A DNA stretch of 64,000 nt from Pseudomonas sp. PB120 (GTDB lineage Bacteria > Pseudomonadota > Gammaproteobacteria > Pseudomonadales > Pseudomonadaceae). The DNA lies in assembly GCF_009761815.1 (NCBI RefSeq), contig NZ_RWIN01000033.1:97578-161577 (forward strand), in the 5' to 3' direction. The notes beneath the pieces are model-generated. The model was not told the origin of the DNA. It ran no database searches and saw nothing but the letters and a program-made list of their open reading frames with translations. Shown here piece after piece: positions 34,574-44,964 of the stretch (position 1 is its first letter; the number at the start of each line of letters is the position of its first letter). The position numbers were made by a program, and so were the translations under genes.

Positions 34574-35968
34574 TTACAAATGCGATTCCGCGTATTCAGC
34601 CAGAATCGAACGTGGCACCCCTTGCAGGGTGATGTGGACGCCGTTCGGGAAATCCTTGAAGCGTTCGGTCAGGTACGTCAGCCCGGAACTGGTCGCGGAC
34701 AGGTAAGGGGTGTCGATCTGCGCCAGGTTGCCCAGGCACACCACTTTGGAACCGGCGCCGGCACGGGTAATGATGGTTTTCATCTGGTGCGGCGTGAGGT
34801 TCTGGCATTCATCGATCAGAATCAGGCTCTGCTGGAAGCTGCGACCCCGGATGTAGTTGAGGGATTTGAACTGCAACGGCACTTTGCTGAGGATGTAATC
34901 GACGCTGCCATGGGTATTTTCGTCATCCATGTGCAAGGCTTCGAGGTTGTCGGTGATAGCGCCCAGCCACGGTTCCATTTTCTCGGCTTCGGTGCCGGGC
35001 AGGAATCCGATTTCCTGGTCCAGACCCTGCACGCTGCGGGTCGCAATGATCCGGCGGTAGCGCTTGCTGACCATGGTCTGCTCGATGGCCGCCGCCAGGG
35101 CCAGGATGGTTTTACCCGAACCGGCTGCGCCCGTCAGGTTGACCAGGTGAATGTCCGGATCAAGCAAGGCGTACAGCGCCAGGCTCTGATAGATGTCACG
35201 CGGTTTCAGCCCCCAGGCTTCCTGGTGCAACAGGGGTTCCTGATGCAGGTCGAGAATCAGCAGCTTGTCCTCGTCGATCTCCTTGATCCAGCCGACAAAG
35301 CCCTGTTCGTCGATGATGAACTCGTTGATGTGCACCGCTGGCAAGTTGTCGATCATCTTGACCTGGTGCCAGGTGCGGCCGTGGTCCTGGCGGGTTTCGA
35401 CATTCTTCACCAGATCCCAGAAGGACCCGGCCATCGTGTGATAGCCGTTTGGCAGCAGCGAAACGTCGTCAACCAGTTGGTCGGTGCTGTAGTCCTCGGC
35501 CGCGATCCCGCACGCGCGGGCCTTGAGGCGCATGTTGATGTCTTTGGTGACCAGCACCACGGGCAGCTTCGGGGAGCGCGCGTGCAGGTCAATCAACTGA
35601 TTGATGATGATGTTGTCGTTCAGGTGTTCCGGAAGAATGATGTTTGGTTCGGCGCGTTTGCTCATCAGAATTGACAGCAAACCCTTGGGCCCACTTTTGC
35701 CACGCTGGATCGGCACGCCCAGCTCAACGTCTTCGGGGCTGGCATCGCCCAGTGTCTTGTCGATCAGGCGAATCGCCTGACGGCATTCCGCAGCCACGCT
35801 GTGATGCCCGCTCTTGAGCTTGTCGAGCTCCTCAAGCACGGTCATCGGGATGGCAACGTGGTGTTCTTCGAAGTTGAGCAGCGCGTTTGGATCGTGAATC
35901 AATACGTTGGTATCGAGTACATAAAGGATTGGCTGGTTGGAGGAAGAACTACGTCCGTGATCATCCAT
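34574..35968 (-). CDS. PIN-PhoH fusion protein (PhoH2)
   Basis: This 464-residue protein joins a PIN nuclease domain (residues 14-150, starting YVLDTNVLIHDPNALLNFEEH with acidic D19) to a PhoH ATPase domain. The Walker A is GAAGSGKTILALA (about 288) and Walker B-like ILIDECQNLTPHQMKTI (about 390). Such PhoH2 proteins act as ATP-dependent RNA helicase/RNase and in mycobacteria pair with a small antitoxin. SD AGGTGA precedes the ATG. It is a single-gene unit, and no clear antitoxin gene is found in the 336 bp upstream. Confidence 0.92.
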   Translation of the reverse strand: MDDHGRSSSSNQPILYVLDTNVLIHDPNALLNFEEHHVAIPMTVLEELDKLKSGHHSVAAECRQAIRLIDKTLGDASPEDVELGVPIQRGKSGPKGLLSILMSKRAEPNIILPEHLNDNIIINQLIDLHARSPKLPVVLVTKDINMRLKARACGIAAEDYSTDQLVDDVSLLPNGYHTMAGSFWDLVKNVETRQDHGRTWHQVKMIDNLPAVHINEFIIDEQGFVGWIKEIDEDKLLILDLHQEPLLHQEAWGLKPRDIYQSLALYALLDPDIHLVNLTGAAGSGKTILALAAAIEQTMVSKRYRRIIATRSVQGLDQEIGFLPGTEAEKMEPWLGAITDNLEALHMDDENTHGSVDYILSKVPLQFKSLNYIRGRSFQQSLILIDECQNLTPHQMKTIITRAGAGSKVVCLGNLAQIDTPYLSATSSGLTYLTERFKDFPNGVHITLQGVPRSILAEYAESHL

Positions 35969-36304
35969 ACTCGGTCACCTTTGTGGGAGCCATTCGACGC
36001 AATACCATGACAGTGCTGCGCCTCGAAGTGACTACCGAACTCACCTGCTGGGACTCAAGTGAACTGCACACAAACTGGGGTCTTGGGAGACGCCACCTGT
36101 GTTGCAGGTTTCGGCGGTCTGTCTTCGTAATACTCCAAAACCTGTGACAGAAAAAAGTACTTTGACGCTTTTTCGAAGTTTATTTTTCAGAGTGACCAAT
36201 AGCACTTGGCGGATGGCCATCACCCCGTTAAAGTCGGAAGTCCGCCTGCATCGAAATCCCTCCTGAAATCGCCCCTCCCCCAATGATTACGGGGTTTTAG
36301 CGTT
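35969..36304. other. Intergenic region between phoH2 and deacetylase-like gene, no gene seen
   Basis: Nothing convincing is encoded. The leftward promoter of phoH2 must lie here, and the right side follows the stop of the deacetylase-like gene. A short leftward frame of 80 codons lacks codon bias and a strong ribosome-binding site. Confidence 0.5.
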
Positions 36305-37429
36305 TCAGCGAAAACCATCCTGACAGTCTTCCCAGCCAATCCCGCTCTGCGCCGTTTGCGTGATCAACCAAGGCAGTGCCGTCTTCACCGCATCCTGTTT
36401 CACATTGAAATTGATCACCCCGTGCCGCCACAGCAGCATCAGGGTCAGCACCCGTTGCGCGCTCTGATTGCCCTTGAGTTTGCCGGCGCCATCCTGGGCA
36501 TCGATGTCCCACAGCGCCACCTGCAAGCCCTGAGCCTTGAAGAAGCCTTCGGCATCCGCGCGGCGCTGGCCATCGGGCGGGCGAAACAGCGGTACGTAGT
36601 TTTCCGGCAGCTTCGTTTTCACCAGTTCTACAGTGCGCCGCACCGAATCCTGCCAGTCTTGCCAATGGCTATGGGAACGGAACTCCCAACCCTGGACGCC
36701 GATGCACTGGGTTGAATACGTCGATTGCAGGCTGGCCACCGAACGTTCTGCCAGACGGGCCTGAACGTCCTTGCCGAGGACGAAGAACGTGCCACTCATG
36801 TTCGACTTGCGCAGGTACTCGGTGGCCCAGGCCGTGTTGTCCGGTGCCACGTTCGCGGCGCTGTCGAAGGTCAGCAGAAACAGGCGGTCGTTCATCTCGT
36901 CGCCGTTGCGTTCATAGTCGCCAAAACGATCGATTTCGCTGCTGGTTTGCGGGAACAGTGCAGCCTTGCGCAACTGCTCGTCGAGGTATTGGGCGTGGAA
37001 CAGCCGGCTCGGCTCGGCCCACTTTGTGTAGTAGCTGTCTTCGCTGAGCTGAAACTTGCCGGCCTCCTCGCGCAGGGTCTGCATGTCCTCGACCAGGAAA
37101 CAGAACGACGCATCCTGATCGCAGCTGCGCTGGGCGAAGTTGTAATTGCTCAGCAAGCGCTGCCACAGGCGCTGGCGCAAGTGGTTGACCGAATCCATAT
37201 TGATCGTGCGCAGGCCCAGGCGCTGGGCCAGGCTTGGCTCATCCAGGGTTTCGCTGGCCAGCAGGACACGGGCGAACATGAGGATTTCGGCCCTCGACGC
37301 CACGTCGAACAGGGTCGGATTGCCGAGCTGTTCAGGCCAGGTGCTGCGATCAAGCGTTGCCACATCGCCGGGCGCCGCCAGGGCACCAAAACTCAACAGC
37401 CAGGCCGAGAATAGAAAAACGATACGCAA
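36305..37429 (-). CDS. Polysaccharide deacetylase-like exported protein
   Basis: This 374-residue protein has a Sec signal (MRIVFLFSAWLLSFGALAAPG) and a NodB-like domain. The first metal/substrate strand LFLLTFDSAANVAPDNT occupies the place of the usual TFDDG, and SGTFFVLGKDV, FRSHSHWQDW, FRPPDGQRRADAEG and a C-terminal LWRHGVINFNV segment follow. The second aspartate of the DD pair seems to be replaced (TFDSA), so activity may be altered. The N-terminal half (residues 25-190) is a helical region of unknown role. The start is TTG with GGAGAC upstream; the longer frame lacks a ribosome-binding site. Confidence 0.75.
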   Translation of the reverse strand: MRIVFLFSAWLLSFGALAAPGDVATLDRSTWPEQLGNPTLFDVASRAEILMFARVLLASETLDEPSLAQRLGLRTINMDSVNHLRQRLWQRLLSNYNFAQRSCDQDASFCFLVEDMQTLREEAGKFQLSEDSYYTKWAEPSRLFHAQYLDEQLRKAALFPQTSSEIDRFGDYERNGDEMNDRLFLLTFDSAANVAPDNTAWATEYLRKSNMSGTFFVLGKDVQARLAERSVASLQSTYSTQCIGVQGWEFRSHSHWQDWQDSVRRTVELVKTKLPENYVPLFRPPDGQRRADAEGFFKAQGLQVALWDIDAQDGAGKLKGNQSAQRVLTLMLLWRHGVINFNVKQDAVKTALPWLITQTAQSGIGWEDCQDGFR

Positions 37430-37506
37430 TGGGATGTCTCCATAACAAAACCCGCGCGGCACTATAGCTGATCGCGGCCCAACTCCCGCAGCAGCACAAG
37501 CATCCT

Positions 37507-37636
37507 TGCGGCGAGGGAGCTTGCTCCCGCTCGATTGCGCAGCAATCGCAAAACCGGCGAATGCGATGTTCCTGAAAAATCAGGATGCAGCTTGGGGCTG
37601 CTTCCCGGCCCAGCGGGAGCAAGCTCCCTCGCCACA
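37507..37636. repeat. REPIN (gtggcgaggg family)
   Basis: Arms GCGAGGGAGCTTGCTCCCGC and GCGGGAGCAAGCTCCCTCGC enclose about 90 bp between the divergent deacetylase-like gene and yaaA. Confidence 0.8.
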
Positions 37637-37749
37637 AAAGCCTTTACAGTCAAAACCGCGTCGAGCCGTCGATCCCCTATGGACTTGATAGCTGGAGTCA
37701 AAACGGCCTACCCCCTAGAATCGCCCCCACGATTAAAGGAGACGACTTC

Positions 37750-38529
37750 ATGCTGATGGTGATTTCCCCCGCCAAGACCCTCGATTACGAAACACCGCCG
37801 GCGACCCAGCGCTTTACCCAGCCGCAATACCTCGATCATTCCCAGGAATTGATCATGCAGCTGCGCGACCTGACCCCGGCGCAAATCAGTGAATTGATGC
37901 ACGTCTCCGACAAGATCGGCGGGCTCAACGCCGCGCGCTTCGGCAGCTGGACGCCTGCGTTCACCCCGGAAAACGCCAAGCAGGCCTTGCTCGCGTTCAA
38001 AGGCGACGTTTACACCGGCCTGAATGCACAAACCTTCAGCGAAGCCGATTTCGATTACGCCCAGCAGCACCTTCGCATGTTGTCCGGCCTGTACGGCCTG
38101 CTGCGGCCACTGGACCTGATGCAGCCGTATCGACTGGAAATGGGCACCAAACTGGCGAATGCCCGTGGCAAGGACCTCTATGCCTTCTGGGGTACGCGGA
38201 TCAGCGAGTGGTTGAATGAAGCGCTGGCCGAGCAAGGCGATGACGTGCTGCTGAACCTGGCCTCCAACGAGTATTTCTCGGCGGTCAAACGCAATGCCCT
38301 GAACGCCCGCATCATCAACACCGACTTCAAGGACCTGAAAAACGGTCAGTACAAAATCATCAGCTTCTACGCGAAAAAAGCCCGCGGCATGATGAGTCGC
38401 TTCGTCATTGAAGAACGGATCAACGACCCGCAAGCCCTCAAGCAATTCGACGTTCAGGGCTACCGCTACAGCGCCGAGCAGTCGAAACAGGACAACCTGG
38501 TCTTCCTGCGCGATCACGCTCCCGAATAA
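37750..38529 (+). CDS. yaaA: Peroxide stress protein YaaA
   Basis: This 259-residue protein matches YaaA, which lowers free iron and damage under hydrogen peroxide stress. Typical stretches are [18 protein letters not shown] at the N terminus, [51 protein letters not shown] in the middle and [11 protein letters not shown] near 175. The length is as in E. coli. SD AGGAG lies 8 bases before the ATG; a longer frame into the repeat was rejected. It appears as a single gene, with the algD region beyond. Confidence 0.93.
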   Translation: MLMVISPAKTLDYETPPATQRFTQPQYLDHSQELIMQLRDLTPAQISELMHVSDKIGGLNAARFGSWTPAFTPENAKQALLAFKGDVYTGLNAQTFSEADFDYAQQHLRMLSGLYGLLRPLDLMQPYRLEMGTKLANARGKDLYAFWGTRISEWLNEALAEQGDDVLLNLASNEYFSAVKRNALNARIINTDFKDLKNGQYKIISFYAKKARGMMSRFVIEERINDPQALKQFDVQGYRYSAEQSKQDNLVFLRDHAPE

Positions 38530-38680
38530 CGCCCCTTTGTGGCGCACGACATCAATAGCCTCGTCGTGCGCCCGCTTCTCATCGTCCGACAATTCCCCTC
38601 CTGATTCGCCATTTTTACGGCGTCAAAAATCCAACACCCATATTTCTAACTTTAGTTTCACTCGACTTCGATGATTTTTT

Positions 38681-38796
38681 TCAGTAGTGGCACTGAAAAT
38701 TTTTCTCAGTAGTGGCACATGAATATCTAATTCGACGACGCCCCTGTGTATCAAGGGTGAAACAGCCGTTGCCATCAATATGAAAGCAGTGCCATC
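38681..38796. promoter_or_regulatory. Array of TGGCA/TGCCA half-sites upstream of algD
   Basis: TCAGTAGTGGCAC occurs at 38681 and 38706 (25 bp apart), and TGCCATC at 38770 and 38790 (20 bp apart), all sharing the TGGCA/TGCCA core. Spacing near whole helical turns suggests a cooperative binding site. The binding protein is unknown; AmrZ- or AlgB-type regulators are possible. Confidence 0.4.
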
Positions 38797-38842
38797 TTTT
38801 TCAATATTTCAAGAAATTTCAGAATTCGTGATGAGCGGGCTG

Positions 38843-38869
38843 GAACTATGTCCAAATGCGTAGCTCATA
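38843..38869 (+). promoter_or_regulatory. Candidate AlgT/RpoE-type promoter of algD
   Basis: GAACTA, 16 bases, then TCATA resembles the AlgT consensus GAACTT-N16/17-TCTGA. A second candidate, ATAACTT at 38904, sits before ACGCAGAGAAGAGATTC, which resembles the region after the known P. aeruginosa algD -35 element as I recall it. Only a transcript-end map could choose. Confidence 0.35.
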
Positions 38870-39341
38870 CCACCGGTAACGATTATCACCGTGCTTGTAC
38901 GAGATAACTTACGCAGAGAAGAGATTCACGCAGCGAAGTTGTCACATTAACTTCCGCTGATTAATCCCTGATTTGGGCAACACATGAAGGACAGGAGATA
39001 ACGGATGATGGCTATCCCCTACACGGCCAAGGCTGCGCCCCTATAAACGTGCTCATTTGAGCACCCAACCGCTTGATTTACGGGCCTTTCGCCTGGCATT
39101 GAGCGCGCAAGACCTTTGCACAAAAGTCCTCTGGCTAGAGGATCAGCTGCATAACAGGGCAACTCACAATAACAAAGCCTAGTTGCGCATACCTTGAGTG
39201 CACTTATTTAGACACTCGGAACTTAGTATGCCTGCACACGGCATTGTGGCGCCTGTCAGCCGCACTTCCGAGTGCACTTTGACCGCTGAACACTATTAAC
39301 TCCAGCCATGTAATGGCTTGATAATCACAGAGGTAAATGCG

Positions 39342-40658
<1,317 letters not shown>

Positions 40659-40752
40659 GTCAATTTTCCGGCCGGGGACTGTTCCCCGGCCGGACTTTCG
40701 CCTGCCTTAACCCCATCGGGCCACCCCACAGGCTCGCCCGAGATCGAGACGG

Positions 40753-42243
40753 ATGCAGATTATGCACAGGCTAAAGCACGGCCTACTTCAGGCCGCCGGT
40801 TGGCTGTTTTACTTAAGTATTCTGATGGGCATCGCCTTGGCGTTGCCTGCGAGTACGTTCGATTCCGAGTCGAAGGATTTCATCTTCCTGATCGGCTTCA
40901 TCGGGATCTGGCGTTACTCGATGGGTGCCACGCACTTCCTGCGCGGCATGCTGTTTTTGTACGTGGTCTACCCGCACCTGCGGCGCAAAGTGCGCAAGCT
41001 GGGCAAAGCGGCAGACCCGTCCCATGTCTACCTGATGGTCACCAGTTTCCGCATTGATGCGCTGACCACCGCGCAGGTGTACAGCTCGGTGATCCGCGAA
41101 GCCATCGACTGCGGCTTGCCGACCACCATGGTCTGCTCGATCGTGGAAATGTCCGATGAGCTGCTGGTGAAAAGCCTCTGGGCCCGGATGAACCCGCCTG
41201 ACCGGGTCAAGCTCGACTTCGTGCGCATTCCCGGCACCGGCAAACGCGATGGCCTGGCCTACGGTTTTCGCGCCATCTCCCGCCACCTGCCGGACGACCG
41301 CGCCGTGGTCGCCGTGATCGATGGCGACACCGTGCTCGCCGAAGGCGTCGTGCTCAAGACCGTGCCCTGGTTCCAGCTGTTCGGCAATGTCGGCGGCCTG
41401 ACCACCAACGAGTTCTGCGAAGTGCGCGGCGGCTACATCATGAGCGAATGGCACAAGCTGCGCTTCGCCCAGCGTCACATCAACATGTGTTCGATGGCCC
41501 TGTCCAAGCGCGTACTGACCATGACCGGCCGGATGTCGGTGTTTCGCGCGTCCGTGGTCACCAACCCGGACTTCATCGCCGACGTGGAAAGCGACTCGCT
41601 GCAACACTGGCGCCTGGGCCGCTTCAAGTTCCTGACCGGTGATGACAAGTCGAGCTGGTTCAGCCTGATGCGCCTCGGTTACGACACGTTCTACGTACCG
41701 GACGCGGCGATCCACACCGTGGAACACCCGCCGGAAAAAAGCTTTATCAAGGCCAGTCGCAAACTGATGTTCCGCTGGTACGGCAACAACCTGCGCCAGA
41801 ATTCCCGCGCCCTCGGCCTGGGGATCAAACGCCTTGGCCTGTTCACTTCGGTGGTGCTGTTCGACCAGCGCGTCTCGATGTGGACCTCGCTGCTCGGCCT
41901 GACCGTCGCGCTGATTGCCAGCTTCAAGTACGGCACCGCGTTCATTCTGGTTTACCTGCTGTGGATCGGCATCACCCGCCTGATCCTGACCGTGCTGCTG
42001 TCGTTGTCCGGTCACCGGATCGGCCCGGCCTACCCGGCGATTCTCTATTACAACCAGATCGTCGGCGCGCTGGTGAAGATCTACGTGTTCTTCCGCCTCG
42101 ACCAACAGTCCTGGACTCGCCAGCCCACTTCCCTGACCCGTGATCTCGCCAGCTTTCAACGTTGGTTCAACACCTGGTCGTCTCGGACCATGACCTTCTC
42201 CGCCGGCAGCATTTTTGTCGCCGTGCTGCTGATGATGGTCTGA
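40753..42243 (+). CDS. alg8: Alginate polymerase glycosyltransferase Alg8
   Basis: This 496-residue inner-membrane GT2 glycosyltransferase polymerises GDP-mannuronate. It has N-terminal helices ([22 protein letters not shown]), a cytoplasmic catalytic domain with [12 protein letters not shown], and C-terminal membrane helices from about residue 375 ([18 protein letters not shown]). Its lengthy identity to Pseudomonas Alg8 is plain from [20 protein letters not shown] and [15 protein letters not shown]. An in-frame ATG three codons later (40762, MHRLKHG) is the start used in P. aeruginosa and is equally possible. It works with Alg44, which binds cyclic di-GMP. Confidence 0.96.
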   Translation: MQIMHRLKHGLLQAAGWLFYLSILMGIALALPASTFDSESKDFIFLIGFIGIWRYSMGATHFLRGMLFLYVVYPHLRRKVRKLGKAADPSHVYLMVTSFRIDALTTAQVYSSVIREAIDCGLPTTMVCSIVEMSDELLVKSLWARMNPPDRVKLDFVRIPGTGKRDGLAYGFRAISRHLPDDRAVVAVIDGDTVLAEGVVLKTVPWFQLFGNVGGLTTNEFCEVRGGYIMSEWHKLRFAQRHINMCSMALSKRVLTMTGRMSVFRASVVTNPDFIADVESDSLQHWRLGRFKFLTGDDKSSWFSLMRLGYDTFYVPDAAIHTVEHPPEKSFIKASRKLMFRWYGNNLRQNSRALGLGIKRLGLFTSVVLFDQRVSMWTSLLGLTVALIASFKYGTAFILVYLLWIGITRLILTVLLSLSGHRIGPAYPAILYYNQIVGALVKIYVFFRLDQQSWTRQPTSLTRDLASFQRWFNTWSSRTMTFSAGSIFVAVLLMMV

Positions 42244-42279
42244 CCGCCCCCTTATTGAATTAACCAGGAAATCGCCCCT

Positions 42280-43449
42280 ATGAATACCGCCGTCAACGCC
42301 AACGTAGTGCATGAATCTGAAGCCCAGCGCCAGCACGCCCGGGTAAAAATCCCGGCCAAGCTGCGCTTCTTCGGCCCAGACCGGACCCCGGTTGAAGCCC
42401 GGGTCATCGACCTCTCCGCCGGCGGCCTGGCGTTCAACGCCGGCCAGCTGCCGCTGAAGATCGGCGACGTGCACAAGGCTCGTCTGCAATTCGTCATCGA
42501 TAACCTCGGCCTGGCCATGGACGTGGAGCTGCAAGTGCGCTCCTTCGACCGCCAGACCGGCCGTGCCGGTTGCCAGTTCCAGAACCTGGAACCGCAGGAT
42601 ATCTCGACCCTGCGCCACCTGATCACTTCGCACCTGGCCGGCGACATCGTCAGCATGGGTGAAGTGCTGGCAACGCTGCAACGCGACAACTTCACCAAGG
42701 CGCGCAAGGTCAAGGACGGCGGCCATGGCATGACCCCGTTCGGTCGCCTGCGCGCCGTGACATTCAGCCTGGCGATTTTCCTCGTCGGCCTGGCGGCGTT
42801 CGGTTTCATTTTCAAATCGGTGTACGGCATGTACTTCGTCAGCCACGCCCAGGCCGGTCTGGTCAGCGTGCCGGGCATGAACATCACCATGCCGCGTGAC
42901 GGCACCGTGCAGAGCCTGATCAAAGCCGACGGCGTTGCCGCCAAAGGCGCCCCGCTGGCGACCTTCAGCACCAGCATGCTCGACGTACTCAAGGGCCATC
43001 TGGACGAAGACCAACTGCAACCGGCCAAGGTTGAAGAACTGTTCGGCAAGCAAATGACCGGCACCCTGACTTCGCCGTGCGATTGCACCGTGGCGCAACA
43101 AATGGTCGCCGACGGTCAGTACGCCAGCAAGGGCGACGTGATCTTCCAGCTGGTGCCGCGCAACAGTGAAGCCAACGTCGAAGCGCGCTTCTCCTATCGC
43201 CAGTTCGGCGACGTGCTGCCAGGCAGCCCGGTGCGCTTCCAGATTGCCGGCGAAGACAAATCCCGCACCGGCAAAATCGTCAGCAGCACCAGCCTGAAAA
43301 GCGCTGACTTGTCCTCCGACATCCGCGTGCTGATCCAGCCGGACGAGCCACTGGACAGCAAGTTCGCCGGTCGCCCGGTTGAAGTGAACAGCGACCGTGG
43401 CCCGAACCTGAACTGGCTGATCGACAAAGCCATGGCTTCCGGTCTTTAA
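42280..43449 (+). CDS. alg44: Alginate polymerase regulatory subunit Alg44
   Basis: This 389-residue protein has an N-terminal PilZ domain with the cyclic di-GMP ligands R17 and R21 in QRQHAR and D44 in DLSAGG. A single membrane helix FSLAIFLVGLAAFGFIF (about 160-176) follows, then a periplasmic membrane-fusion-like domain. Alginate polymerisation requires cyclic di-GMP binding to this PilZ domain. It lies 36 bp after alg8 with SD AGGA. The RxxxR and DxSxxG residues are intact, so regulation by cyclic di-GMP is expected. Confidence 0.96.
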   Translation: MNTAVNANVVHESEAQRQHARVKIPAKLRFFGPDRTPVEARVIDLSAGGLAFNAGQLPLKIGDVHKARLQFVIDNLGLAMDVELQVRSFDRQTGRAGCQFQNLEPQDISTLRHLITSHLAGDIVSMGEVLATLQRDNFTKARKVKDGGHGMTPFGRLRAVTFSLAIFLVGLAAFGFIFKSVYGMYFVSHAQAGLVSVPGMNITMPRDGTVQSLIKADGVAAKGAPLATFSTSMLDVLKGHLDEDQLQPAKVEELFGKQMTGTLTSPCDCTVAQQMVADGQYASKGDVIFQLVPRNSEANVEARFSYRQFGDVLPGSPVRFQIAGEDKSRTGKIVSSTSLKSADLSSDIRVLIQPDEPLDSKFAGRPVEVNSDRGPNLNWLIDKAMASGL

Positions 43450-43458
43450 GTCGAGGAC

Positions 43459-44964
43459 ATGCCTGTGACGACTCCTACCTTGAACACACCGCAGACCCTG
43501 TGGGAGCGAGCCTGCTCGCGATGGGATCAACGCGGTTCGACTGATGCACCGCGCTGCCTGAATCGCCAGCAGGCTGGCTCCCACATTGGAACAGTGTGTG
43601 CCTTGGCATTGGCAGTCAGTCTGGCCGGTTGCGCCGGCCTGCCCGACCAGCGCCTGGCCAATGAAGCCCTCAAGCGCGGCGACACCGCGCTCGCGGCGCA
43701 GAATTACCAGCAACTGGCAGACCTGGGTTACAGCGAGGCCCAAGTAGGCCTGGCCGATATCCAGGTCGACAGCCGCGACCCGGCGCAGATCAAGCAGGCC
43801 GAAGCGACTTACCGCGCGGCGGCCAGCGTTTCGCCACGGGCCCAGGCTCGTCTGGGTCGCTTGCTGGTGGCCAAACCCGGTTCCACCGAAGCCGAACAGC
43901 ACGAAGCCGAAGGCCTGTTGAAGAAAGCTTCCGTCGCCGGTGAAGGCAACACCCTGATACCGCTGGCCATGCTGTACCTGCAATACCCGCACAGTTTCCC
44001 GAACGTCAACGCTCAGCAGCAGATCAGCACATGGCGCGCCGAAGGCAAGCCGGAAGCGGGCCTGGCCCAGGTGCTGCTCTATCGCACCCAAGGTACGTAC
44101 GACCAGCACCTGGATGAAGTCGAAAGCATCTGCAAGGCCGCGTTGAACACCACCGACATCTGCTATGTCGAGCTGGCCACGGTCTACCAGAAAAAAGCCC
44201 AGCCAGAAAAACAGGCCGAGCTGATCAAGCAACTGCAAGCGGCTCACGCCCGTGGCACCGTTTCCGCGCAACGCGTGGACAGCGTTGCACGCGTACTGGG
44301 CGATGCAACCCTGGGCAAGACCGACGAGAAAACCGCGCAATCGCTGCTCGAAGACATCGCTCCCGGCTACCCGGCGTCCTGGGTCAGCCTGGCGCAACTG
44401 CTCTACGACTTCCCGGAACTCGGCGACGTCGACACGATGATGAAGTACCTGGACAACGGCCGCGCCGCCGACCAGCCGCGCGCCGAACTGTTGCTCGGCA
44501 AGCTCTACTACGAAGGCAAGTGGGTCCCGGCTGACGCGAAAGTCGCCGAAGCGCACTTCCAGAAAGCCGTCGACAAGGAAGTGGCCGCCGATTACTACCT
44601 CGGCCAGATCTACCGTCGCGGTTACCTGGGCAAAGTCTATTCGCAGAAAGCCCTGGACCACCTGCTCAAGGCGGCGCGTAACGGCCAGAACAGCGCCGAC
44701 TTCGCCATCGCCCAACTGTTTTCCCAAGGCAAGGGCACCAAGCCCAACCCGCTTAACGCTTATGTCTTCAGCCAATTGGCCAAGGCCCAGGACACCCCGC
44801 AAGCCACCGAGCTTGCGCAAACACTCGAAGCCCAACTGCCGCCTGCCCAGCTCGCCGAGGCCCAACGCCTGTTGAAACAAGAACAGGCCGTTCGCGGCGC
44901 CTCGAGCCAGAACACGCTGGAACTGCACGCCCTGCAAGAAGAAGACGGCGAGGAATCCCTATGA
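43459..44964 (+). CDS. algK: Alginate periplasmic scaffold lipoprotein AlgK, signal region disturbed by a REPIN
   Basis: This 501-residue protein matches AlgK, the outer-membrane TPR lipoprotein that helps localise the AlgE porin. TPR/Sel1-like repeats run from about residue 60 to the end. The mature start CAGLPDQRL is normal, with lipobox LAGC, but the preceding 45 residues are unusual. Residues 13-47 are encoded by a REPIN whose second copy lies at 50658. The polar N-region contains [12 protein letters not shown] and the hydrophobic core is short ([14 protein letters not shown]). Export may be impaired. The GTG at 43465 has better spacing from GAGG than the ATG used here. The normal length is about 475. 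Confidence 0.93.
   Translation: MPVTTPTLNTPQTLWERACSRWDQRGSTDAPRCLNRQQAGSHIGTVCALALAVSLAGCAGLPDQRLANEALKRGDTALAAQNYQQLADLGYSEAQVGLADIQVDSRDPAQIKQAEATYRAAASVSPRAQARLGRLLVAKPGSTEAEQHEAEGLLKKASVAGEGNTLIPLAMLYLQYPHSFPNVNAQQQISTWRAEGKPEAGLAQVLLYRTQGTYDQHLDEVESICKAALNTTDICYVELATVYQKKAQPEKQAELIKQLQAAHARGTVSAQRVDSVARVLGDATLGKTDEKTAQSLLEDIAPGYPASWVSLAQLLYDFPELGDVDTMMKYLDNGRAADQPRAELLLGKLYYEGKWVPADAKVAEAHFQKAVDKEVAADYYLGQIYRRGYLGKVYSQKALDHLLKAARNGQNSADFAIAQLFSQGKGTKPNPLNAYVFSQLAKAQDTPQATELAQTLEAQLPPAQLAEAQRLLKQEQAVRGASSQNTLELHALQEEDGEESL
43497..43597. repeat. REPIN inside the algK coding sequence
   Basis: This is a 101-bp element with arms CCTGTGGGAGCGAGCCTGCT and AGCAGGCTGGCTCCCACA-type ends. It is 99/101 identical to the element at 50658-50758 and is read in frame as the N-terminal extension of AlgK. 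Confidence 0.93.

Larger units (their letters stand above)
38530..39341 (+). promoter_or_regulatory. Long algD upstream control region
   Basis: About 810 bp separate yaaA from algD and hold no gene. The algD promoter of Pseudomonas is known for distant activator sites, so this space probably carries them. Visible features are the repeated half-sites at 38681-38796 and candidate AlgT-type promoters near 38843 and 38904. Short frames inside show no codon bias. Confidence 0.7.

Noticed and set aside
36041..36283. An 80-codon leftward frame upstream of phoH2
   Set aside because: No good ribosome-binding site, odd composition (many C, R, T), and no antitoxin-like feature.
38765..38776. AlgR-like sequence AGCCGTTGCC upstream of algD
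   Set aside because: Only part of the CCGTTCGTC consensus is present, so it cannot be called a site.
40813..44937. A 1374-codon open frame antisense to the alginate operon
   Set aside because: It is an antisense shadow of the clearly coding alg8, alg44 and algK genes; high GC and codon bias keep it open. It has no recognisable domain.
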